Assembly: GCF_050586465.1 (NCBI RefSeq)
Contig: NZ_JBOCEG010000003.1
Span: 248,001-312,000, forward strand
Reading direction: 5' to 3'
From: CAJXYS01 sp913063035
GTDB taxonomy: Bacteria; Pseudomonadota; Alphaproteobacteria; Rhodobacterales; Rhodobacteraceae
DNA length: 64,000 bases
The position numbers were made by a program, and so were the translations under genes. The stretch's first letter is position 1; each line of letters begins with the position of its first letter. Of the stretch, positions 54,319 through 64,000 are shown one piece after another. Under the pieces are notes generated by a model that saw only the letters and a list, made by a program, of their open reading frames with translations, made no database searches and had not been told where the DNA came from.

Positions 54319-55716
54319 ATGGACCGCGCCGAGACCAATGCCCCGGGCGCGCATTTGCGCGCCGTTCTGGTGCTGGGGCTGCCGCTCGTCGGCAGCCACC
54401 TGGCGCAGTTCGCGATCCACCTGACCGACACGCTCATGCTGGGCTGGTACGACGTCGAGGCGCTGGCCGCCGTGGTGCTGGCGGCCTCGATGTTCATGGT
54501 GCTGTTTCTCGTCGGGTCGGGGTTTGCCTGGGCGGTGATGCCGATGGTGGCGAGCGCGGCCGCCGAGGGTGATCAGACCCAGGTGCGGCGCGCGACGCGG
54601 ATGGGGATGTGGCTCTCGATCCTTTACGGCGCGGCGGTGCTGGTGCCGATGCTGCTGGCCGGCCCGATCCTCCTGGCGCTGGGGCAGACGCCGCTGTTGT
54701 CGGGGATGGCCGAGGATTACCTGCGGATCGCCGGGTGGGGCATGGTGCCGGCGCTTTTGGTGATGGTGCTCAAGGGCTATCTCTCGGCGCTCGAGCGCAC
54801 GCGGATGGTGCTCTGGTCGACGATCCTGGCGGCGATCCTGAACGCGGGGCTGAACTGGATGCTGATCTTCGGGCACTGGGGCGCGCCGGAACTTGGCCTG
54901 CGCGGCGCGGCCATCGCCTCGATCATCTCGCATCTCGCGCCGCTCGCCGTGCTGGCCGTCCACGTGGTCACCGCGCGGGCCACGCGCGATCACGCGCTCT
55001 TCCAGCGGTTCTGGCGGCCCGACTGGCCGGGGTTCCTGCAGGTGTTCCGGCTTGGCTGGCCCATCGGGATCACCACGCTGGCCGAGGTCGGCCTCTTCGC
55101 CGCGACGGCGGTGATGATGGGCTGGCTCGGCACGGTGCCGCTGGCCGCCCACGGCATCGCCATCGAGATCAGCTCGGCGACCTTCATGGTGCATATGGGC
55201 CTGAGCCAGGTCGCCACCGTCCGGGCGGGGCGGGCGCTCGGCCGGCGCGACATCGCCGCGCTCCGGCTGGGGGCGGTGGTGGTGCTGGGCTGCTCCATGA
55301 TCTTCGCGGCGCTGACCATGGCGCTGTTCCTTGGCCTGCCGGCGCCGCTGATGGGGCTATTCCTCGATCCGGGCGATCCGCAGGCCCCGGCCATCGTGGC
55401 CGCCGGCGTGGGGCTGCTGGCGGTGGCGGCGCTCTTCCAGTTCGCCGACGGCGCGCAGGTGGTCACGCTGGGGCTGTTGCGCGGCCTGCGCGACACGCGG
55501 GTGCCGATGGTGCTGGCGGCGATCAGCTACTGGGCCGTCGGCATGCCGGTGGCCTACCTGCTGGGCTTCGTCGCGGGCTGGGGCGGGATCGGCGTCTGGC
55601 TGGGGCTGGTGATCGGGCTGGCGCTGGCGGCGGTGACGCTGTCGCACCGATTCTGGCGCCGCCTGCAGCGGCTGGACGCCGCCCCGTCGGACGGGACGGC
55701 GCCAGGGGGTGCCTAG
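54319..55716 (+). CDS. MATE-family efflux transporter
   Basis: A 465-residue, twelve-segment membrane exporter of the MATE family. MATE-typical blocks include QFAIHLTDTLMLGWYDVEALAA, AEGDQTQVRRATRMGMWLS and the second-half block LSQVATVRAGRALGRRD. Members export cationic drugs or metabolites in exchange for sodium or protons. It ends 3 bp before the convergent dipeptidase stop. Confidence 0.93.
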   Translation: MDRAETNAPGAHLRAVLVLGLPLVGSHLAQFAIHLTDTLMLGWYDVEALAAVVLAASMFMVLFLVGSGFAWAVMPMVASAAAEGDQTQVRRATRMGMWLSILYGAAVLVPMLLAGPILLALGQTPLLSGMAEDYLRIAGWGMVPALLVMVLKGYLSALERTRMVLWSTILAAILNAGLNWMLIFGHWGAPELGLRGAAIASIISHLAPLAVLAVHVVTARATRDHALFQRFWRPDWPGFLQVFRLGWPIGITTLAEVGLFAATAVMMGWLGTVPLAAHGIAIEISSATFMVHMGLSQVATVRAGRALGRRDIAALRLGAVVVLGCSMIFAALTMALFLGLPAPLMGLFLDPGDPQAPAIVAAGVGLLAVAALFQFADGAQVVTLGLLRGLRDTRVPMVLAAISYWAVGMPVAYLLGFVAGWGGIGVWLGLVIGLALAAVTLSHRFWRRLQRLDAAPSDGTAPGGA

Positions 55717-55719
55717 GGC

Positions 55720-57096
55720 TCAGCGCGACAGCGCGTCGAGCACGCGCGCCCAGCTGCGGATGCCCTTGTGGAAGCTTTCGAGATCGTATTTCTCGTTCGG
55801 GCTGTGAATGCGGTCGTCTTCCCTGGCGAAGCCGATCATCATCGCGTCCATGCCCAGCATGTCCTTGAAGAGCCCCGCTATGGGGATCGACCCGCCCATG
55901 CCGACGAGAACCGCCTCGCGGTGCCACTCGTCCGACAGTGCCCGGCGCGCGGTCTCGAACTCGGGCCGGTCGGTGTTCATCACGACCGCCTTGGCGCCGT
56001 CGATATCCTGGTCCCAGGTCACGCTGGCATCGGGGGGCAGCTGCGCCTCGACATGGGCGCGCAGGTTCCGGCGCACCGCGTCCGGATCCATGTCGCCCAC
56101 CAGCCGGCAGGTGATCTTGCAATGCGCCTCGGCCGGGATCACGGTCTTTGTGCCCGCGCCCTGGTAGCCGCCCCAGAGGCCGTTGATCTCCAGCGTCGGA
56201 CGTGCCCATTGCTGGACCAGCGCCGAGTAGCCCGCTTCGCCATGGGGACGTGTCATGCCGACGCTTTCGAGGTATTCGCGCTCGTCGAAGCCGCAGGTTT
56301 CCCATTGGCGCAGCAGCGCGTCGGGCACCTCTTGGACGCCGTCGTAGAAATGCGGCACCGTCACGCGGCCGGTCTCGTCGTGGAAGGAGGCGACGATCCT
56401 GGCGATCTCGCGCAGGGGGTTCAGCGCGGGTCCGCCGTAATGGCCCGAATGCAGGTCCATCTTCGGCCCGTGGAGCGTGAACTCGTCCTTGACCATGCCG
56501 CGCAGCTGCGACGCGATCGAGGGCACGCCCGGCGCCACCATGGCCGTGTCGCAGATCAGCGCGAGATCGGCGGTCAGCTCGTCGGCGTGATCCTTCATGA
56601 AGGGCACCAGCGAGGGCGAGCCCGACTCCTCCTCGCCCTCGAGGAAAAAGCTGATCCGTGCCGGCAGGCTGCCATTCACGGCGATCCAGGCCCGGCAGGC
56701 CTCGACGAAGGTCATAAGCTGGCCCTTGTCGTCCGAGGCCCCGCGCCCGCGGATCACCTTGCCGGCCGGGGTGTCCTCGATCGCCGGGTCGAACGGGTCG
56801 CGGTTCCACAGCTCCAGCGGGTCGACGGGCTGCACGTCGTAATGGCCGTAGAACAGCAGGTGCGGGCCGTCGCCTGCGCCATGGGCCGTGACGATCGGGT
56901 GCCCGGGCGTCGGCCGCTTGGCCGCCTCCAGCCCGAGCGTGGCAAGATCCGCCACCAGCCAGTCGGCGGCGGCGTCACAGGCCTCGGCATAGGCCGGGTC
57001 GGTGGAAATGGACTGGATCCGCAGAAGCTCCATCAGCCGTTCGGTGGCCGCGGGCAGCTCCGCATCGATATGGGCGAGCGTTTTCTCGAGCGACAT
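55720..57096 (-). CDS. M20/M25/M40-family dipeptidase
   Basis: A 458-residue di-zinc peptidase related to carnosinase/CNDP. Signatures are LLFYGHYDVQPVDPLELW (metal His and Asp), GRGASDDKGQLMTFVEA, and FLEGEEESGSPSLVPFM. A dimerisation domain, LHGPKMDLHSGHYGGPALNPL, follows. It cleaves dipeptides or similar amides in the cytosol; the substrate is unknown. Two ATGs six bases apart are possible; 57096 is preferred because AAGGG lies 6 nt upstream, whereas that sequence abuts the 57102 ATG. Confidence 0.92.
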   Translation of the reverse strand: MSLEKTLAHIDAELPAATERLMELLRIQSISTDPAYAEACDAAADWLVADLATLGLEAAKRPTPGHPIVTAHGAGDGPHLLFYGHYDVQPVDPLELWNRDPFDPAIEDTPAGKVIRGRGASDDKGQLMTFVEACRAWIAVNGSLPARISFFLEGEEESGSPSLVPFMKDHADELTADLALICDTAMVAPGVPSIASQLRGMVKDEFTLHGPKMDLHSGHYGGPALNPLREIARIVASFHDETGRVTVPHFYDGVQEVPDALLRQWETCGFDEREYLESVGMTRPHGEAGYSALVQQWARPTLEINGLWGGYQGAGTKTVIPAEAHCKITCRLVGDMDPDAVRRNLRAHVEAQLPPDASVTWDQDIDGAKAVVMNTDRPEFETARRALSDEWHREAVLVGMGGSIPIAGLFKDMLGMDAMMIGFAREDDRIHSPNEKYDLESFHKGIRSWARVLDALSR

Positions 57097-57191
57097 GGGC
57101 ATCCCTTTTTCTGGAAGTCGGGCGCGAGCCTATCAGGCGCCGCGGCGCTGTCCAGCCGAAGGGGACCCGGCCGCCATCGGCCGGGCCGGTC

Positions 57192-58340
57192 TCAGGCGCG
57201 CCGGGTGATCCAGCCGCCGCCGAGCACGCGGCTGGTGCCGGTCTCGTAGAAGACGCAGGCCTGCCCGGGCGCGACGCCTTCCTCGGGGTTCAGCAGTTCC
57301 ACCACGGCGCCGGTCGGGCCGTCGGGACGCACCACCGCCTCGCGCGGGGGGCGGGTGGACCGCACCTTGACCGAGACATGCCATGCATCGCGGCTCTCGA
57401 AGGGCGCGTCGCCGAGCCAGTTCACCTCGGCCACCGGCACGTGCCGGGTCGAGAGCGCCTCTTTCGGGCCGACGATCACCCGGCGCGAGTCGGGGTCGAG
57501 CTTGACCACGTAGAGCGGCTCCGACAGGCCGCCGATGCCAAGCCCGCGGCGCTGGCCGATGGTGTAGTGGATCACGCCGTCATGCCGGCCCAGCACGGTG
57601 CCGGCCATGTCCACGATCTCGCCGGGTTCGGCCGCGCCGGGGCGCAGTTTCTCGATCACGCGGGCATAATCGCCGTCGGGGACAAAGCAGATGTCCTGGC
57701 TGTCGGGCTTGTCGGCCACGCCCAGCCCGTAGCGCGCGGCCAGCGCGCGGGTGGCGTCCTTGCTTTCCAGGTGGCCGAGCGGGAAGCGCAGATAGGCCAG
57801 CTGCTCGGGCGTGGTGGAGAACAGGAAATAGGACTGGTCGCGGTTGGCGTCGGCCGCGCGGTGCAGTTCGGGCCCGGCGGCGCCGTCCCTGCGCTGGATG
57901 TAATGGCCCGTCGCCATGCAGTCGGCGTCGAGATCCCTGGCGGTTTCCAGCAGGTCCTTGAACTTCACCTTCTCGTTGCAGCGGATGCAGGGCACGGGCG
58001 TCGCGCCGGCGAGATAGCTGTCGGCGAACTCGTCGATCACCGCGTCCTTGAAGACGCTCTCGTAGTCGAGCACGTAATGCGGGAAGCCCATCTCCTCGGC
58101 CACGCGCCGCGCGTCGTGGATATCACGCCCGGCGCAGCAGGCGCCCTTCTTGGCCAGCGCCGCCCCGTGATCGTAGAGCTGCAGCGTCACCCCCACCACG
58201 TCGTAGCCCTCCTCGGCCAGCATCGCGGCCACCACGGAACTGTCGACGCCGCCCGACATCGCCACGACGACGCGGGTCTCGGCCGGGGGGCGGGCGAAAC
58301 CAAGGGAATTGACCGGGTGATCCGTGTTGTCGAGCGCCAT
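57192..58340 (-). CDS. mnmA: tRNA-specific 2-thiouridylase MnmA
   Basis: A 382-residue enzyme that thiolates U34 of Glu/Gln/Lys tRNAs. The PP-loop is AMSGGVDSSVVAAML. The catalytic cysteines appear in PCIRCNEKVKF and DICFVPDGDY, and tRNA-recognition blocks (QSYFLFSTTPEQLAYLRFPLG, YTIGQRRGLGIG) are present. The extra Cys pair GACCAGRDI is common in this alphaproteobacterial branch. The ATG at 58340 has AGGAG upstream. Confidence 0.96.
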   Translation of the reverse strand: MALDNTDHPVNSLGFARPPAETRVVVAMSGGVDSSVVAAMLAEEGYDVVGVTLQLYDHGAALAKKGACCAGRDIHDARRVAEEMGFPHYVLDYESVFKDAVIDEFADSYLAGATPVPCIRCNEKVKFKDLLETARDLDADCMATGHYIQRRDGAAGPELHRAADANRDQSYFLFSTTPEQLAYLRFPLGHLESKDATRALAARYGLGVADKPDSQDICFVPDGDYARVIEKLRPGAAEPGEIVDMAGTVLGRHDGVIHYTIGQRRGLGIGGLSEPLYVVKLDPDSRRVIVGPKEALSTRHVPVAEVNWLGDAPFESRDAWHVSVKVRSTRPPREAVVRPDGPTGAVVELLNPEEGVAPGQACVFYETGTSRVLGGGWITRRA

Positions 58341-58458
58341 GGGGTCTCCTGTGCAATGCCGCGGAATATAGGAAAATCCCACGCACTCTCAAGATGGGGT
58401 TTCACCGGCCATTAAGCCAGTCCGCGCAGTCTGCCGGCGCGAATGAGGAGGGGTATCC

Positions 58459-58758
58459 ATGTTCATACGACGTACCGACGGGCCCGTGTCCGTCATCCTG
58501 TCCGACGGAAGCCGCATGACCCGCGCCGATCTGCCGCCGCCCGATACCCGGCGCTGGGTCGCCAGCCGCAAGGCGGCCGTGGTGCGCGCGGTCGCCCACG
58601 GGCTCATCACCCCGGGCGAGGCATGCAAGCGCTACGGCCTCTCGGAAGAAGAGTTCAACGGTTGGTGCCGGGCGATGGCCGCGCATGGCGAGAAGGCGCT
58701 GAGGACCACGGCGCTGAAAACCTATAGACAACCAGAGGGAGAGATGAATAAATTTTAG
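58459..58758 (+). CDS. sciP: SciP (DUF1153) CtrA inhibitor
   Basis: A 99-residue DUF1153 protein. In Caulobacter, SciP binds CtrA and DNA and restrains CtrA-dependent transcription. The signature is present: LPPPDTRRWVASRKAAVVRA, then HGLITPGEACKRYGLSEEEF as the helix-turn-helix region. It sits immediately upstream of ctrA on the same strand. The ATG has GAGGAGG upstream. Confidence 0.95.
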   Translation: MFIRRTDGPVSVILSDGSRMTRADLPPPDTRRWVASRKAAVVRAVAHGLITPGEACKRYGLSEEEFNGWCRAMAAHGEKALRTTALKTYRQPEGEMNKF

Positions 58759-58772
58759 CGACGATAACGTGT

Positions 58773-58780
58773 GGTTAACC
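58773..58780. promoter_or_regulatory. GGTTAACC palindrome upstream of ctrA (CtrA half-site candidate)
   Basis: GGTTAACC, a perfect palindrome containing the TTAA(C) CtrA half-site core, lies about 50 bp before ctrA. A second TTAA at the usual seven-base spacing is not present, so autoregulation here is uncertain. Confidence 0.35.
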
Positions 58781-58827
58781 ATTGCGAGGTTCTGTAGGGT
58801 AAACAGACCTGGCGACGGAGATGAGTG

Positions 58828-59541
58828 ATGCGAGTTCTTTTGGTGGAAGACGATCCCACCACGGCCAAGAGCATCGAGATGATGCTGACCAACGCCAACC
58901 TCAATGTCTACAGCACGGACCTGGGCGAAGAGGGCATCGATCTTGCCAAGCTCTATGACTACGACCTGATCCTGCTGGACCTGAACCTGCCGGACATGAA
59001 CGGCCACGAGGTGCTGCGCCAGCTGCGGCTCGCGCGGGTGGAGACGCCGATCCTGATCCTGACGGGCCATGACGACACCGACAACAAGCTCAAGGGCTTC
59101 GGTTTCGGGGCCGACGACTACCTGACCAAGCCCTTCCACCGCGAGGAACTGGTCGCGCGCATTCACGCGATCATCCGCCGGTCCAAGGGGCATGCGCAGT
59201 CGATCATCCACACCGGCAAGATCGCGGTGAACCTCGACGCCAAGACGGTGGAGGTCGATGGCCAGCCGGTGCATCTGACGGGCAAGGAATACCAGATGCT
59301 GGAACTGCTCTCGCTGCGCAAGGGCACGACGCTGACCAAGGAGATGTTCCTCAACCATCTCTATGGCGGCATGGACGAGCCCGAGCTGAAGATCATCGAC
59401 GTCTTCATCTGCAAGCTGCGCAAGAAACTCAGCCAGGCCACCGGCGGCGAGAACCACATCGAAACGGTCTGGGGCCGCGGCTATGTCCTGCGCGAGCCCG
59501 AACAGGCCCAGGGGGACACCCCGGTCGCCGTCTCCGCCTGA
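58828..59541 (+). CDS. ctrA: Cell-cycle response regulator CtrA
   Basis: A 237-residue OmpR/PhoB-type response regulator. The receiver has the acidic pocket VEDDPTT, phospho-acceptor Asp51 (LILLDLNLPD), the Thr in LTGHDD and Lys in YLTKPF. The winged-helix domain ends LRKKLSQATG...IETVWGRGYVLR. CtrA controls flagellar, cell-cycle or gene-transfer genes in alphaproteobacteria. The start at 58828 has GGAG 7 nt upstream; a GTG codon directly precedes it. Confidence 0.97.
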   Translation: MRVLLVEDDPTTAKSIEMMLTNANLNVYSTDLGEEGIDLAKLYDYDLILLDLNLPDMNGHEVLRQLRLARVETPILILTGHDDTDNKLKGFGFGADDYLTKPFHREELVARIHAIIRRSKGHAQSIIHTGKIAVNLDAKTVEVDGQPVHLTGKEYQMLELLSLRKGTTLTKEMFLNHLYGGMDEPELKIIDVFICKLRKKLSQATGGENHIETVWGRGYVLREPEQAQGDTPVAVSA

Positions 59542-59640
59542 CGGCGACCCAAGGGCCGGGCGCCCTGGCGGCGCGATGCGTCTGGACCTCCCCGGGACCG
59601 CACCCTATCACTTGGGGTGACGTCCCGAGGAGGTTCCCGC

Positions 59641-61764
59641 ATGACATCCGACACCGCCGTCGACAAGCTGACCGAGGACGCGGCCCGCGCGGAACTCGCG
59701 CGGCTGGCCGACGTCCTGGCGGCGGCGAACCGGGCCTACCACACCCGGGACGCCCCCGAGATCAGCGACGCGGAATATGACCGGCTGAAAGCCCGCAACG
59801 CCGCGATCGAGGCACGTTTCCCGCATCTCAAACGGTCCGACAGCCCGTCCGAGCAGGTCGGCGGCCCCGTCGCCGACGACTTTGCCAAGGTCACCCACGC
59901 GGTGCGGATGCTGTCGCTGTCCAACGCGTTCGAGACCGGGGAGGTGGCGGAGTTCGACGCGCGCGTCCGGCGTTACCTGGGCCTGGCCGCCGACGCGCGG
60001 CTGACCTACACCGCCGAGCCCAAGATCGACGGCCTGTCGCTGAGCCTGCGCTACGAGGACGGGGTGCTCGTGCAGGCCGCCACCCGCGGCGACGGCGAGA
60101 CGGGCGAGAACGTCACCGCCAACGCCCGCACCATCGGGGACATCCCCGCACGCCTGCAGGGGGACGCGCCCGCCGTGCTGGAGCTGCGCGGCGAGGTCTA
60201 TATGAGCCACGAGGATTTCGCGGCGCTGAACGACCGCCAGGCCGCGCGCGGCGACAAGACCTTCGCCAATCCCCGCAACGCCGCCGCAGGATCGCTCCGC
60301 CAGCTCGACAGCCGGGTGACCGCGCGCCGGCCGCTGCGTTTCTTCGCCTATGGCTGGGGGGAGCTCTCGGCGCCGCTGGCCGGCACGCAGATGGAGGCGA
60401 TCGCGCGGCTCGCCGCGCTGGGCTGCCCGACCAACCCGCTCACCGCGCTCTGCGACGGACCGGACGAGATGCTCGCCCATTACCGCGAGATCGAATCGCG
60501 GCGCGCCACGCTCGGCTATGACATCGACGGGGTGGTCTACAAGGTCAACGATCTCGACCTGCAGCGCCGGCTCGGCTTCCGGTCCACCACGCCGCGCTGG
60601 GCGATGGCGCACAAGTTCCCCGCCGAGACCGCCTGGACCCGGCTCGAGGCGATCGACATCCAGGTGGGCCGCACCGGCGCGCTCTCTCCGGTGGCGCGGC
60701 TGACGCCGGTGACGGTGGGCGGCGTCGTCGTGTCCAACGCGACGCTGCACAACGAGGATTACATCGCCGGGCGCGACGCGCAGGGCAACGAGATCCGCGA
60801 CGGCAAGGATATCCGGGTGGGCGACTGGGTGCAGGTCTACCGCGCCGGCGACGTGATCCCCAAGGTCGCCGACGTGGACCTCGCGCGGCGGCCCGCGGAG
60901 GCCTCGCCCTATCGCTTTCCCGAGACCTGCCCGGAATGCGGCTCCGATGCCATCCGCGAGGAGGGCGACGCGGTGCGCCGCTGCACCGGCGGGCTGATCT
61001 GCCCCGCCCAGGCGGTGGAAAAGCTCAAGCATTTCGTCTCGCGGGCGGCTTTCGACATCGAGGGTCTCGGCGCCAAGCAAGTCGAGGCCTTCTACAAGGA
61101 CGGCTGGATCCGTGAACCGGCCGATATCTTCACCCTGGAGGATCGTTTCGCCACCGGCCCGCGCCAGCTCAAGAACCGCGAGGGCTGGGGCGAGAAAAGC
61201 GCGCGCAACCTCTTCGACGCCATCGCCGAGCGGCGGCGCATCCCGCTCGACCGGCTGATCTTCGCGCTGGGCATCCGCCATGTCGGCGAGAGCGCCTCGG
61301 CGCTGCTCGCCCGGCGCTACGGCGACTGGGACAGCTTTCTCACCGCGATGGATCGCGCAGCGGATTTCACGGGGACCGACTGGGACTATCTCAACAATAT
61401 CGACGGGGTCGGCCCGGTCATGGCGCGGGCGCTTGTCACCACCTTTCAGCAAGAGGCCGAGCGCGCCTCGATCGATCGGCTGGCCGCGCATCTCGACATC
61501 CAGCCGGTAGAGATGCCCAAGACCGAGGACAGCCCGGTTGCGGGCCAGACCATCGTCTTCACCGGCACGCTCGAGAAGATGACCCGCGCCGAGGCCAAGG
61601 CCCGCGCCGAGTCGCTCGGCGCCAAGGTGTCCGGCTCGGTCTCGGCGCGCACCGATCTCGTCGTGGCGGGGCCGGGGGCGGGATCGAAGGCGACGAAGGC
61701 CGCCGAGCTGGGCGTCGAGACCATCGACGAGGATGGCTGGCTCCGCCTGATCGGGGACGCCTGA
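59641..61764 (+). CDS. ligA: NAD-dependent DNA ligase LigA
   Basis: A 707-residue ligase sealing nicks in replication and repair. The adenylation domain has the active Lys in AEPKIDGLSLSLRYEDG. An OB fold, a zinc finger (CPECGSDAIR...RRCTGGLICPAQ), helix-hairpin-helix motifs and a C-terminal BRCT domain (VAGQTIVFTGTLEKMTRAEA) follow in order. The ATG at 59641 has GAGGAGG upstream. recG starts 2 bp after its stop, forming an operon. Confidence 0.97.
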   Translation: MTSDTAVDKLTEDAARAELARLADVLAAANRAYHTRDAPEISDAEYDRLKARNAAIEARFPHLKRSDSPSEQVGGPVADDFAKVTHAVRMLSLSNAFETGEVAEFDARVRRYLGLAADARLTYTAEPKIDGLSLSLRYEDGVLVQAATRGDGETGENVTANARTIGDIPARLQGDAPAVLELRGEVYMSHEDFAALNDRQAARGDKTFANPRNAAAGSLRQLDSRVTARRPLRFFAYGWGELSAPLAGTQMEAIARLAALGCPTNPLTALCDGPDEMLAHYREIESRRATLGYDIDGVVYKVNDLDLQRRLGFRSTTPRWAMAHKFPAETAWTRLEAIDIQVGRTGALSPVARLTPVTVGGVVVSNATLHNEDYIAGRDAQGNEIRDGKDIRVGDWVQVYRAGDVIPKVADVDLARRPAEASPYRFPETCPECGSDAIREEGDAVRRCTGGLICPAQAVEKLKHFVSRAAFDIEGLGAKQVEAFYKDGWIREPADIFTLEDRFATGPRQLKNREGWGEKSARNLFDAIAERRRIPLDRLIFALGIRHVGESASALLARRYGDWDSFLTAMDRAADFTGTDWDYLNNIDGVGPVMARALVTTFQQEAERASIDRLAAHLDIQPVEMPKTEDSPVAGQTIVFTGTLEKMTRAEAKARAESLGAKVSGSVSARTDLVVAGPGAGSKATKAAELGVETIDEDGWLRLIGDA

Positions 61765-61766
61765 GC

Positions 61767-63857
<2,091 letters not shown>

Positions 63858-63884
63858 GCCGAAAATCACGTTCCGTTCACGAAT

Positions 63885-63899
63885 GTTCCTAAAAAGTTC
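63885..63899. promoter_or_regulatory. LexA (SOS) box candidate GTTC-N7-GTTC
   Basis: GTTCCTAAAAAGTTC matches the alphaproteobacterial LexA consensus GTTC-N7-GTTC with an AT-rich spacer. It lies 66 bp upstream of the next start codon and outside recG. Confidence 0.6.
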
Positions 63900-63965
63900 T
63901 TTACAGGACGCGCGATTTTTGAGAACAAACGAGCAACACGAGTCCAACGGAACGGAGATGTCGTC

Positions 63966-64000
63966 ATGATCGGAGATATTCGCAAGATCCTCACGCGGTC
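63966..64000 (+). CDS. Start of an unidentified gene (cut by window end)
   Basis: An ATG preceded by GGAG at about 12 nt opens a frame beginning MIGDIRKILTR, which runs off the window. Too little is visible to name a family. The upstream GTTC-N7-GTTC box suggests DNA-damage control. Confidence 0.4.
   Translation, partial: MIGDIRKILTR

Overview
This window is chromosomal DNA of an alphaproteobacterium, most likely a marine Rhodobacteraceae (Roseobacter-group) species. The evidence is the very high GC, the adjacent sciP and ctrA genes, a GapR (DUF2312) protein, an RpoH-type sigma factor, and the thrS-infC pair. No taxonomic search was run. One run of exactly 100 Ns (16164-16263) marks a scaffold join, so this is a draft assembly.

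Layout. Positions 1-15780 are host core genome: acnA, a DUF1223 protein, a lipid A-type acyltransferase with a DMT exporter, a DUF938 methyltransferase, infC (apparently with an ATA start), thrS, a Cys-rich MarR regulator divergent from an rpoH sigma factor, an MFS transporter, two alpha/beta hydrolases, gapR and a conserved hypothetical gene. A tRNA-Thr(UGU) gene follows at 15781-15856.

Positions 15809-30295 are a 14.4 kb integrative element inserted in the 3' end of that tRNA. It is bounded by exact 53-bp direct repeats and carries a tyrosine integrase beside the right end. Its left half is a replication module: an AlpA-like regulator, a coiled-coil protein, a Toprim-like protein and a DUF927 helicase, flanked by two clusters of GC-rich ~340-357-bp repeats. 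Next to it is an iteron array around an AT-rich core that looks like a replication origin, then a CI/LexA-like (XRE-S24) repressor. The middle carries a translationally coupled DUF262-HEPN ribonuclease pair, a probable anti-phage or toxin-antitoxin-like cargo. The right part has a second AlpA-like gene, unknown genes and the integrase. The replication operon and the second AlpA operon share a 44-bp upstream element (38/44 identical) at almost the same distance from the start codon, which suggests co-regulation. No capsid, packaging or conjugation genes were recognised. The element most resembles a phage satellite (PICI- or P4-like) or a replicating integrative element.

Positions 30296-64000 return to host genes. 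They include a secreted Cys-rich protein, a polysaccharide deacetylase, a Hint-domain protein, a lyxose isomerase, an isoquinoline-oxidoreductase-like molybdoenzyme pair, and a GNAT enzyme with an SDR. An MBL-fold protein behind an ATTC-N8-GAAT operator is followed by an isoprenylcysteine-methyltransferase-like gene, pntAB, a DUF3422 protein, a YeeE/YedE sulfur transporter, an amidohydrolase and an ABC-F protein. Three similar monohaem cytochromes c sit with an L,D-transpeptidase. The right end holds parE, ppk2, a methyltransferase, a MATE exporter, a dipeptidase, mnmA, sciP, ctrA, ligA and recG, then a GTTC-N7-GTTC SOS-box candidate before a gene cut by the window edge.
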